NCBI GenBank assembly: GCA_950097015.1
Contig: CATNEN010000039.1
Location: 4,724,001 to 4,788,000 of the forward strand
DNA length: 64,000 nt
Origin: Macrostomum hystrix
Taxonomy: Eukaryota > Platyhelminthes > Macrostomidae
Direction of reading: 5' to 3'
Positions 53,890 through 64,000 of this stretch are shown here, piece after piece (position 1 is the first letter of the stretch; each line of letters begins with the position of its first letter). The notes beneath the pieces were generated by a model, which ran no database searches, had not been told where the DNA came from, and saw only the letters and a program-made list of their open reading frames with translations. Made by a program: the position numbers and the translations under genes.

Positions 53890-54590
53890 TTGGTATTTTC
53901 GCAAAAATACGGACATGTTCTGAAACGAAGGTAAGGGCAGAATTTTTGCAAGAGTTTGCAAGTAGCGTGGCTTACTGGTATTTACGCGAATGTAGATACG
54001 TATTCCTAGACAAAGTGTCTTGTACCTTTTACCATAGACGTTTCAACGAGCAGTATTTCTGCAAATTGCCAAAAGTATTGATGAATGCTATTCTTGAAGG
54101 TATTTTCACGAAAAGACAAATTATAGTTCTAGATGAAAAATAAAGGGAGCATTTTTGCGAAAATACTTAAAGTAGTGTTGATTATTATTTTTAATGATAT
54201 TTTCACGAAAATACTAATGTGTCCCAAAGGAAAGTAAAGGCGTTATCGAATGAAGGATGCTGCCGCATTCGAACAAACGTACGTCAGTAGTATGCTAATA
54301 ACAATCATTAACGATGGTATTTTCGCGAAAATACTGATGCGTGTTTTCAAACGAAAGTATACGAGTAAAAGCGGTATTTCAGCAAAAAATTATTATTATT
54401 GCTGATATATTCTTGAAGGTATTTTAGCGAAAGTACATAAGAATTCTCAAACAAGTGTACGGTAGTATTTGTGCAAAAATACTTTAAGGTAGTGATGATT
54501 AATATTTCTGAAGGTAATTTTCACAAAAAGAAAACTTTTTTTTCAAAGAAAAGTAAAGGTCGTATTAAATGGTATTTTTGCAAAAATACA
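53890..54590. repeat. array of degenerate palindromes (GTATTTTCGCGAAAATAC-like)
   Basis: About eleven sites resemble the palindrome GTATTTTCGCGAAAATAC, which is perfect near 54320. Others are near 53895, 53977, 54101, 54150, 54200, 54374, 54418, 54458, 54512 and 54571. Spacing is irregular (about 40-125 bp) and the sequence between sites is not repeated. Same array in copy 2, offset 8308. Confidence 0.75.
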
Positions 54591-55214
54591 GATTTGTCAT
54601 TAAGCGAATTGAAAGCGTGTTCTAATGCACTGGTTGCAGAGTGTCAGATCATTAAACATTTACATACAGCATTGCACTGCACGTATTTGACTTTGATTTA
54701 AATATGCACACATCGCGACACCAATATTTTGAATTTAATTGTCGCATAAAACTAGCGTGTTCTTGACCGAGGTACCGGTATGTTCTATGAGGCATGAGCT
54801 AATGCGCTATGGTCAGACCTTTTTTACACCAGTTTCAGCAGACAATTTTTGACAAGTGCGCCGACCTTTTTTACCGACTATTTATAGCCTGGTTTTTTGC
54901 ATTAGGAACCCGACCATTTTTTCACTTTTTCGTGTGTGGCCTATAGTGACCCTTCAGTCTGGATTTCCCTTTTTACATAGAAAATGAGAGGGAATTCCAA
55001 GCCACCCTTCTAAAAAAACCCGGGACTCTGTTGTCGGCGGTAAAAAATGGTCGATGCATTTTTTGTGCTTATGGCATCATTCCTATTTCAGAATGAACTA
55101 GGCTATAGTAATGAAGATACAATGGAACTTTACCGGTTGGGTGCCGAGCAAGTTAATGGCGGTCGATCGAGGCGCGTAGCGCCGAGATCGTAATCGCAAT
55201 TAACTGCGAGGCAG

Positions 55215-55366
55215 CCAACCGGTAAAAGCATTATAAGGCTTCAGGCCATAGACAAATCAACTCCCCCTATAACGCTATCTGGCGGCTGTCGGTCGACAAG
55301 CAACGGCGTTATAGGGGGAGTTGATTTGTCTATGGCCTGAAGCCTTATAATGCTTTTACCGGTTGG
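55215..55366. repeat. perfect 61-bp inverted repeat with 30-bp loop
   Basis: 55215-55275 is the exact inverse complement of 55306-55366; the arms begin CCAACCGGTAAAAGCATTAT. The loop is 30 bases. A third ACCGGTTGG lies at about 55133. Copy 2 has the same structure at 63523-63674. It would form a long cruciform or an RNA hairpin. Confidence 0.95.
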
Positions 55367-55692
55367 TAAAATACTTTAATTGATAATTGAAAAGAAACAA
55401 ATATAAGCGTCCAAATTTTGTAAGCTTCTGGCTCATGGCGGATTGGCGCAGTTTGTGCCATAGACATGCCATTATCGCTGAGTGATCGTTTATACCATAA
55501 TACGTTGCTGAAGCCTTATAATCTTCATTGCGAGATGGCCATGAGCCAGCAAGGACCTTGTGGAAGCCGAGCGAAGCAAGATTTTCCATAGGTCCTTTCG
55601 AAGACGAACCCTAACCTAAATATTTATATTTATTCACTTGTTGTGTATTGTATTTGTTTTCCTTCTTCTTCTTAGACAACTCACAAACGCAA

Positions 55693-57560
55693 CGATGGAT
55701 ACAACAATGAAAAAAAAATGAACATCAAAGGAGAAATTAATAACAAAAACATTTTGTACACAGTGAGTCCGAAATTCTTTCCAATGACACCACGTGTGCT
55801 ATAATTTGATATTTGTTCAGGACTTATATGCAAAAACGATCTAAAATTACGTGTGCAAAATGCCATTCAAAAACAAAAAGGATATATAAAAAACTGAGCC
55901 TATTGTTTTGCTAATTTCGCATCAGGCGGTTTAGAGCGTCTATTGGAGAAACTTTTAAGGCTGGTAAGAAAAAATTTTGCGAGTCAGTTTTTTTGCGTCT
56001 GCATGAAAATTGTACCCGATTTTTGCCGATTTTTCCATTTTCATGTACAAAGTACATCTAACCTGCACGTATCCACACGTGCAATACCTTGTTGGAAAGG
56101 GCATCCAAGCACCTATCCAATGATGCCATACTTGTTTCTTAATGTTTCGTTGGTCAAAAGTTGTGCGCCAAAGCCTTCAAACTTTTGCCGAGCAACAGGT
56201 AAAAAAATTGAAGGTTTTAGCAGCCTAGCTGACCACCAGCATGTCATAAAAACTTGATAAATTACGGAATCGTTATTGAATATGTTGGCAATAATGACAA
56301 ACAGGCGGCTAATAAGCAGCACCATAAAACGCACAATTGTTAGGGCTCCTTTTATGAGTCAAACAATGACCAAAACTGACCAAAAACACGTTTTTGAACA
56401 TTAAAGCCGGACATATTTAAAGCAGTGCACTTAAACAAACTGAAACCAACGCAGCAATTTAGATGACATCCAGTTGATTCTAAAAACATGCAAAACCAAG
56501 CAGAAAATGCATTGCTTCCTTACTTTTAGTAGGGCCTCAAAGTGCACCTATACAAAATGCACTTTTAAAGTACACGTCTACTTTTTAGTACTAAAGGTTA
56601 CCTGATAAAATGCTTGTCTTCATTAGACAGCCCCAGATGTCCCGCAAACAGTTCAGCAGCTCAAAGGACGCGCGGCCTTTATGCTGCTTCCTGTCAAACG
56701 TTTGAAAAAATGCACTTTTTGCACCTCTGCAAAAACACGTTTTTCACCTTGTCTGCATGTACAAAGGAGCAAATGCTCTAAAAATCATTATCATATTATT
56801 GTAGCCTATAAATGCCCGCTTAAGGTCATATAGATCGTTAGGCAGCACCTTATTTTTCGTTACTCAATCCTTATTTTTATGAACACAATTTTCGAGCAAC
56901 TCTAAAAAACACACTTTTCCGTTGCCATAGCAACCAAACAACGCGTCCGTGACAACCAAGCATGCCTGGCCCGATTGCCCCAGGTGTTTTACATTTAAGC
57001 GAAAACCGCATCCCTTTACAACACGTAATTCTCAAACGGTGGCATTTACAATTCGAAAAACGTCGTTTTCAGTGTGTGCAGTTGTTACCCAATCTTATCA
57101 TAGATGTTCTCGCATACTGGCTCACCCATCTCGCAACTAGATTAATTCCACAGTATTCCTTTCGATACAGCTGTGCTTTTTGTGTTGACCAGATTTTATT
57201 TTCGCAACGCATACGTTATGTACTTTGTTTTAATCATTTTAACACGGAAAGCATCAAGCACATATTCGAAGCTTCGAGAGAGACATTTGGATTTTAAAAT
57301 CTGTCATCTATAATTTACACGCGGGTAGTAGTAGAGTCTTAAAAAACAGTTGCTAAATCATGTCACTCAGGTTATTTGTTTCATCTATCTCTGGAAATAT
57401 GAAGGTATGATTTTAGAAAAAATAACTGATAACTAAACTAACCTAACCCACTGTGTATTCTTTTTGGCTTAGCTAGCTAGCTATCCATGGACCATGTAGA
57501 AGTGGAACGCTGGTCTGATTGCCATACTATTATTACAGCTTAGCTAATAATTCAATATTT
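55693..57560. other. noncoding, AT-rich
   Basis: No gene supported; short frames lack motifs. AAAAACACGTTTTT-type strings recur at about 56382 and 56733. May include the right end of the duplicated element. Confidence 0.45.
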
Positions 57561-57595
57561 TAGGAGGGAAATGGCACATCATTTGGTGCTATAGG
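57561..57595 (-). repeat. SINE tail fragment
   Basis: AGGAGGGAAATGGCACATCATTTGGTG matches the tail of SINE copies 1 and 2. The rest of the element is absent. Confidence 0.6.
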
Positions 57596-58430
57596 CCTAA
57601 ACACATATGGCTTGCATATCTAGTTATCAATTACCATTTAAGGGTTTACTATTTTAGCACAAAAATAATGGTCAATGACTAATGTTTTATTATTTAACCA
57701 TTGGAGCAGGAGCCTACAAATAACATAACTGCTATTCATAGGGTGACTGTACAACTAACAAAATGACTGGCTAATAATATGGTGACAATGATAAAAATTT
57801 TGTTGTAATTCACTTTTCAAAATGTTTGAACTTTGAGGTTTGACCTAGCCTCTAGGGAGTAGGGGCAGAAAGTCTAAAACTTCCATGTTGCGAGCCACAT
57901 CTCAGCCTAACCATGTCAAATTTTCAACTCATGTTCCTGACACACAAGTTAGAAAGGTAATAAATTTGCTTTCTACAGACTATAAAATGCATTTTGCATA
58001 CAATAACTATTCTGGCATTGGAGGTAGAGATGTGGTGGCAATGATGAATAACATCTAATAATTACCATATGAATCAAATGAATGATGAATAAAATGCAAG
58101 TGACAGGTGTAGCAATACTGTATTCTTATAATCTTATCTTCTCTATTTATCGCTCTTACTTTATCATTAAACTTTTTATATTTGTGCATTCACTGTATAA
58201 ATAATAATTTTGCTTTTTGTATGCTCACCATATGAATAGCCATCTTGCTATTTGTACAATCACTGTATAAATAACAAATACATTGATTCTACATTTCTGA
58301 AAACTTGACCTATCACTACCAAAAATGAATAGGTCCAATCCAGGTATTTTAAATTCAAAATGGGAATCTGAAATGCCAAATGTACAGTATATTTCTCAAT
58401 GTATGTTTCCAATTTAATTATATATAGCTA
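57596..58430. other. noncoding, AT-rich
   Basis: Nothing found. Repeated phrases such as ATTTGTACAATCACTGTATA at 58180-58270 suggest a small old duplication. Confidence 0.4.
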
Positions 58431-58666
58431 CTAGCTTTTTTGCCCGTTGTTTTTGGGGCAGAAATTTAAAGCAAAGCAGTAAGCAATTCACGTCTCTGTA
58501 TTAACTTTATAGTGAAGGTCACCATTTATTTATTTACTGCATTAATGAAAAGTGAAGAGTTTGTTTAAGGGCGTTTTAAGTAAAAAATAAGTGAAAAGTT
58601 TGTCCAAACAGCCCCCTCTTGATTACTTCTTTAGAAACATGTCTTTTAGCCACTCCTCTATACAGT

Positions 58667-58943
58667 CAGTGGCAGATCCAGGAATTTTGTTTTGGGGCGG
58701 TCTGTCAGGGGAGCGCCATGAGAATCACAGAGGGGGTGCCAGCGGCCGAAAAAGGGCGCCAGGAGCCAAGAAAGGGCGCCAGCGGCTGAAAAACGGGAGC
58801 CAGCGGCTGAAAAAGGGGCGCCAGCGGCCGAAAAGGGGCGCCAGTGCTGCGACTGGCGCCCCTGGTAGGGGCATCTTATTCCCATGATTAAAATTTTGGG
58901 GGGGGGCGACTGCCCCCGGCCCCCCCCCCTAAATCTGCCTCTG
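58667..58943. mobile_element. hAT-type MITE, 277 bp
   Basis: Flanked by an 8-bp target duplication TATACAGT (58659-58666 and 58944-58951). The terminal inverted repeats start CAGTGGCAGATCCAGG on the left and CAGAGGCAGATTTAGG read from the right. 8-bp duplication and CAGNG ends are hAT hallmarks. The interior has an 18-19-bp GC-rich repeat (GGGCGCCAGCGGCCGAAAA, about five copies) and long G and C runs. No coding capacity. Confidence 0.85.
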
Positions 58944-59095
58944 TATACAGTATGCATGTACACGCGTATACATAAGGAAAATAGCCATGGCATAACAATA
59001 ACAATGTCAAAGAAACAAAATTAAACTGTTTCAGAGTTCAGAGTTAGACAGGTCAAGGTCAATTCGTGACTACTTTTCTATTAATTGCTTGCGAG

Positions 59096-59797
59096 TCACC
59101 TCAAGGCCTGGGGATACACCACATTCTTCGTTCTTCCCCTTGGTGCGAAAATGAATAGGCCAGCTGGAGTTCCAACACGGGAGCAGGCGACATAAAGCTG
59201 CCCATGCGAGAAGCAAGGAGTCTCCAGGTTGATGCCAGCCACCTTCAGCGACTGTCCCTGAGCCTTGTTAATAGTCATCGCAAAGCACACTCTCACAGGG
59301 AACTGCAGTCGCTTGAACTGAAATGGCAGGTCCGTGGGGATAATTGGAATCCGGGGAACGAACACAGACTCTCCTCTGCCAGATCCAGTCATTATCGTGG
59401 CCTCAATCACGTGTGGGAAGAGCCGCCTGACTATCAGTCTGGTGCCGTTACACAGCCTTGGCGCATTCAGGTTGCGGAGGAGCATAATTGGTGCCCCAAC
59501 TTTCAGCTGCAAGTTGTGCGATGGAGTTCCAGGAGAATCTAGAGAGTTCAGAAACTCAACAGGATACTCCACAGCGGTGTCATCAGTCAACGTTGTATCA
59601 ATTGACTTGTAGGTGAAAACTGCACCTGGCAACTCCTGAAGCAGTTGGTAGTTAATTTCGTTGGCGGCATCATTTCTAGAACACAGAATTGCCCTCTCTG
59701 ACAGCCAGTCAACGCCAGCCTCTCTCTTTCTTCTATCCCAGGCTGGCTGGAGAGAAATATCGACCGGAGAGCCCTGCGCACTGGGACGCCACCGCAC
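59096..59797 (-). pseudogene. PIF1-type helicase C-terminus, Helitron fragment
   Basis: A 233-residue frame without its N-terminal half. Recognisable late superfamily 1 helicase features: LCSRNDAANEINYQLL, KVGAPIMLLRNLN, the CNGTRL motif, and FAMTINKAQGQSL followed by GQLYVACSRV, the last helicase motifs of Helitron Rep-helicases. The Walker A segment and Rep domain are absent, and 59798 onward is unrelated sequence, so this is a truncated transposon gene, not a cellular PIF1. Confidence 0.8.
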
Positions 59798-60362
59798 TCA
59801 CCGCACTCACCGCACTCAGTCTCAGTGCTGCTTGGGGGCCATTAGACAGTCTAGGGGTTTGGGTTGTGTACATTCACGGCTTGAAATACAATGTACAGTC
59901 TGGGGCTTCGGCGCCCGGGGAAGGGAGGGGGTGGCTGTAATAAAATTTGGCCCGCAGAGTGGCGGAGGGGAGTTGGGGTGGCTGTCCTCAGAAAACAAAA
60001 AGTGACTCACTTTGAGATGATGCAGCTTTGCTCTGGATTGAGTAGAGATGTTCAAAATTGACAGAATTGTTGGAAAACATGTAAAGTGTAAGTGGATCAA
60101 ATTTGGAGAAAATCTGACAAAGTGGGGCGACGATATGTCGAATTGAGTGATTTTTTGACGATTTTCGAGCAGTTTTTTGCACTTTTGAGCAGGAAGGAAA
60201 TGATTTTTCGGGAATTTGAGTAGCCTATTGCACTCAGCGTAGGTGGTTTTAGGTATGTGCAAAGTTTGGTGCAATTTGGTTGAGCGGTTTCGGCGTCTAT
60301 AAAGACAAAAGGTTGCACACACACAGACAGACAGACAGAGTTTTCACTTTTATATATATAGA

Positions 60363-61717
60363 TGTTCTCTTTTATTTCTTGTTTTATGCAATTTATATTC
60401 ATATAAAAAAAATTTTTTCTTAGATTTGTCATAGAATTTATTATTTAAGTTGCTTGCACAAGACAGTAGATGATATAACAGGGTTTTTGCCTACCATCAT
60501 TTACCTACAGCAGAAGATAAAAATTAAGGCTTGGGCCCCAAGGACAATTTCAAAGTAGTGAGGCTTTCATTTTTTCTGTAGCAGTGTGCACTGTTTATAT
60601 TTTATAGCCAAACTCATTCATTGTGTTAGATGGTTAGGGTGATTGGTGATATTATACAAAGGCCATTTGTATCATGTGTTCTGTGTCTTATCTTAAACAA
60701 ATAAACAGTGGGACTAGCTTCTAAGGCTAATTGTTGTTTTTGAGCAAAAGAGTTCCATGCTAGACCAAACTTAAAACTTTGTGGCATATGTACAGGATTT
60801 TGTACAGGATGTACAGATGTATAGGAACAGAAACACACAATAAGACTCCTATAAGCAAAACTCACCTGAGGCAGCAAACTGCCATTCTTTGCTTTCATGC
60901 CCAGCAGTCATTTTAATTTCCAAGCATTTCAATCCAATCAAAGCATTGGCCACAGAGAGAATTATAAAAATTCAAACAGCAAGAGAGACTTTTATTTAAT
61001 GGGGCTGCAGCATTGCACAGATCCACAGTACATGTAATGCAAGCTGAAATCTAAACACCAAATCCATGGAAGATATATTTAAGAGACTCGCAATCTGCTT
61101 CTGAACACCCAGACCATAAGTAAAAATTGTCTAGTGATCTGCCGTATGCCATGTAACCAAAAGTGCATGTCGGCATTAGGTACTTTGGAATTAAATGGTT
61201 CACGTGAGGCGAACTCGACCAGGTGCAGAATTCATAGATGAGATGGATTCTAGGTAAATACGAGTTAAAAATTAACTTGCCTAATTCTTGTGCTGGCATA
61301 TTCCTAGATAATGCTGTCATGCATGCAGAGATAAAACAGTTTGTGCCTGGATGTTATTTTTTAGTTAGTGCCTGCAGCTCTACAATACTGATCCAAGATA
61401 TGCTTTATCGACCTTGAATAATGTACTCGAGTAGGATGCCTATCTAGCTTGAGGTGTGGATGTCCGAAACTGCAATAGGGGCGCTGCCCGCATTTGAGTG
61501 CCAAATAACAATTGCGCGATAGTAAATTGTCTTCTCTTGACTACCAGCCTGGCACTGATCGGGCAGCTCGGTCAAGTCCAACACTAGAATTATCTCCTGT
61601 TGTTCTCCTTAAGTTCAGATGGGCACCAGCCAGACCCCCATGTACTGGAGCTCCTCGAATGTATGCTGGCTGAAGAGTTTCTCTATATAAATTATGGCTC
61701 GAAAAGCCTTTCGAAAA
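60363..61717. other. noncoding, with one possible minus-strand first exon
   Basis: AT-rich spacer before copy 2 of the duplication. A short minus-strand frame at about 60866-60910 (MTAGHESKEWQFAAS, then donor GTGAGT) looks like a first coding exon. I found no following exon, so no gene is called. Confidence 0.35.
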
Positions 61718-64000
61718 GCATTTAAATTAATGCTCAAATGCTCAAAATGCAATACAAAATATTGCTAAACATATAGAATCGCCTGGGTTTACCCGTGCAG
61801 CAGCAGCTATAGCCATGCTTGATTGATTGCAAGCTAGCAAGCGCTACTAAGCATTGACCCTATGCTGACGTCATCTAGCGAGGCATCTATAGCGCACCTT
61901 TTATCACTAACTTGAGATTAAGTCCGTAAACTCTAGTTGATATGGAATTGATGTCAGAGGGCTATAATATGCTATGGATGTCGATTCGCGAACTGACTTG
62001 GCTGTACGAATAGACTCAAATGCTGAGTGAATGGCTGTGTGAGAAACGTACTGTGTGCAAACGCACTTTCGCGAATTTACTACATCTGGCTGATTAACTG
62101 ACTGCAATATATATAGATAGGTAAGCAGATCTTAAACAAATCCTAAAAGCGTATTTGTACAAAAGTACTTGAAGTACTGTTGCAATTGCTATTTCTGTTG
62201 GTATTTTCGCAAAAATACGGACATGTTCTGAAACGAAGGTAAGGGCAGAATTTTTGCAAGAGTTTGCAAGTAGCGTGGCTTACTGGTATTTACGCGAATG
62301 TAGATACGTATTCCTAGACAAAGTGTCTTGTACCTTTTACCATAGACGTTTCAACGAGCAGTATTTCTGCAAATTGCCAAAAGTATTGATGAATGCTATT
62401 CTTGAAGGTATTTTCACGAAAAGACAAATTATAGTTCTAGATGAAAAATAAAGGGAGCATTTTTGCGAAAATACTTAAAGTAGTGTTGATTATTATTTTT
62501 AATGATATTTTCACGAAAATACTAATGTGTCCCAAAGGAAAGTAAAGGCGTTATCGAATGAAGGATGCTGCCGCATTCGAACAAACGTACGTCAGTAGTA
62601 TGCTAATAACAATCATTAACGATGGTATTTTCGCGAAAATACTGATGCGTGTTTTCAAACGAAAGTATACGAGTAAAAGCGGTATTTCAGCAAAAAATTA
62701 TTATTATTGCTGATATATTCTTGAAGGTATTTTAGCGAAAGTACATAAGAATTCTCAAACAAGTGTACGGTAGTATTTGTGCAAAAATACTTTAAGGTAG
62801 TGATGATTAATATTTCTGAAGGTAATTTTCACAAAAAGAAAACTTTTTTTTCAAAGAAAAGTAAAGGTCGTATTAAATGGTATTTTTGCAAAAATACAGA
62901 TTTGTCATTAAGCGAATTGAAAGCGTGTTCTAATGCACTGGTTGCAGAGTGTCAGATCATTAAACATTTACATACAGCATTGCACTGCACGTATTTGACT
63001 TTGATTTAAATATGCACACATCGCGACACCAATATTTTGAATTTAATTGTCGCATAAAACTAGCGTGTTCTTGACCGAGGTACCGGTATGTTCTATGAGG
63101 CATGAGCTAATGCGCTATGGTCAGACCTTTTTTACACCAGTTTCAGCAGACAATTTTTGACAAGTGCGCCGACCTTTTTTACCGACTATTTATAGCCTGG
63201 TTTTTTGCATTAGGAACCCGACCATTTTTTCACTTTTTCGTGTGTGGCCTATAGTGACCCTTCAGTCTGGATTTCCCTTTTTACATAGAAAATGAGAGGG
63301 AATTCCAAGCCACCCTTCTAAAAAAACCCGGGACTCTGTTGTCGGCGGTAAAAAATGGTCGATGCATTTTTTGTGCTTATGGCATCATTCCTATTTCAGA
63401 ATGAACTAGGCTATAGTAATGAAGATACAATGGAACTTTACCGGTTGGGTGCCGAGCAAGTTAATGGCGGTCGATCGAGGCGCGTAGCGCCGAGATCGTA
63501 ATCGCAATTAACTGCGAGGCAGCCAACCGGTAAAAGCATTATAAGGCTTCAGGCCATAGACAAATCAACTCCCCCTATAACGCTATCTGGCGGCTGTCGG
63601 TCGACAAGCAACGGCGTTATAGGGGGAGTTGATTTGTCTATGGCCTGAAGCCTTATAATGCTTTTACCGGTTGGTAAAATACTTTAATTGATAATTGAAA
63701 AGAAACAAATATAAGCGTCCAAATTTTGTAAGCTTCTGGCTCATGGCGGATTGGCGCAGTTTGTGCCATAGACATGCCATTATCGCTGAGTGATCGTTTA
63801 TACCATAATACGTTGCTGAAGCCTTATAATCTTCATTGCGAGATGGCCATGAGCCAGCAAGGACCTTGTGGAAGCCGAGCGAAGCAAGATTTTCCATAGG
63901 TCCTTTCGAAGACGAACCCTAACCTAAATATTTATATTTATTCACTTGTTGTGTATTGTATTTGTTTTCCTTCTTCTTCTTAGACAACTCACAAACGCAA
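61718..64000. repeat. duplicated segment, copy 2, cut by window end
   Basis: Same sequence as 53410-55692, same orientation. Left flanks differ (copy 1 is preceded by TTGTGTG, copy 2 by TCGAAAAG), so 61718 is a true left junction. Confidence 0.9.

Larger units (their letters stand above)
53410..55692. repeat. duplicated segment, copy 1 (at least 2283 bp)
   Basis: Matches 61718-64000 with a constant offset of 8308 and no difference that I can see. Left junction is at GCATTTAAATTAATGCTC; the right junction is unknown because copy 2 runs off the window. Contains degenerate palindromes at 53890-54590 and a 61-bp inverted repeat near 55215-55366. No transposase frame is visible. A non-autonomous mobile element or a recent segmental duplication are both possible. 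Confidence 0.9.
58432..60362 (-). mobile_element. probable Helitron/Helentron remnant
   Basis: Tentative span. The left edge ATATAGCTACTAGCTTTTTT and the right edge with ACAGACAGACAGAG then TTTTATATATATAGAT are of the kind seen at rolling-circle element ends. Between them lies a PIF1-type helicase fragment (59096-59797). A MITE has inserted at 58667. Boundaries are inferred. Confidence 0.4.

Overview
The window is a piece of a repeat-rich invertebrate animal genome. Evidence: GT-AG introns, tRNA-derived SINEs, an LTR retrotransposon, DNA transposons, and animal gene families (DEG/ENaC channel, salt-inducible kinase, RUN-domain protein). Exons are GC-rich, spacers are AT-rich, and almost every intron is filled by a different minisatellite. 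A free-living flatworm such as Macrostomum is my best guess, with low confidence because no marker gene is present.

Layout. 451-14010 (+): an M14A metallocarboxypeptidase gene whose sixth visible exon is split by an 8.4-kb mobile element (4025-12437). That element encodes one protein combining C2H2-like fingers, a tyrosine-recombinase-like domain and a C-terminal PWWP domain. 14018-17035: three intergenic minisatellites. 17099-32071 (-): a six-exon RUN-domain gene of about 650 residues, assembled here from phase-matched exons. Its fourth intron holds a 10.7-kb Gypsy-type LTR element (17690-28392). 33330-34539 (+): the N-terminal part of a DEG/ENaC channel, running into a minisatellite. 37914-43928 (-): a salt-inducible kinase (SIK) of about 887 residues. 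46486-51464 (-): a bifunctional-length L-fucose kinase (FCSK) of about 1200 residues. 53410-64000: transposon-rich DNA, with a duplicated segment of at least 2283 bp (53410-55692 and 61718-64000), a hAT-type MITE and a Helitron helicase remnant.

The two most unusual objects are both mobile. The Gypsy-type element has 1035-bp LTRs of equal length and apparently identical sequence. Its single 2603-codon frame runs gag, then an envelope-like glycoprotein (two hydrophobic segments, a furin-like site, sequons), then protease, reverse transcriptase, RNase H and integrase. The envelope-like part therefore lies between gag and pol instead of downstream of pol. A small separate RING-finger gene occupies the usual env position. 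Its U3 region carries two CArG boxes interleaved with three AP-1-type sites. The second object is the recombinase-PWWP element, flanked by a 7-bp direct repeat and inserted in a coding exon.

The cellular genes share no obvious pathway. The RUN-domain and channel genes are divergently arranged, and the SIK and FCSK genes are co-oriented on the minus strand.
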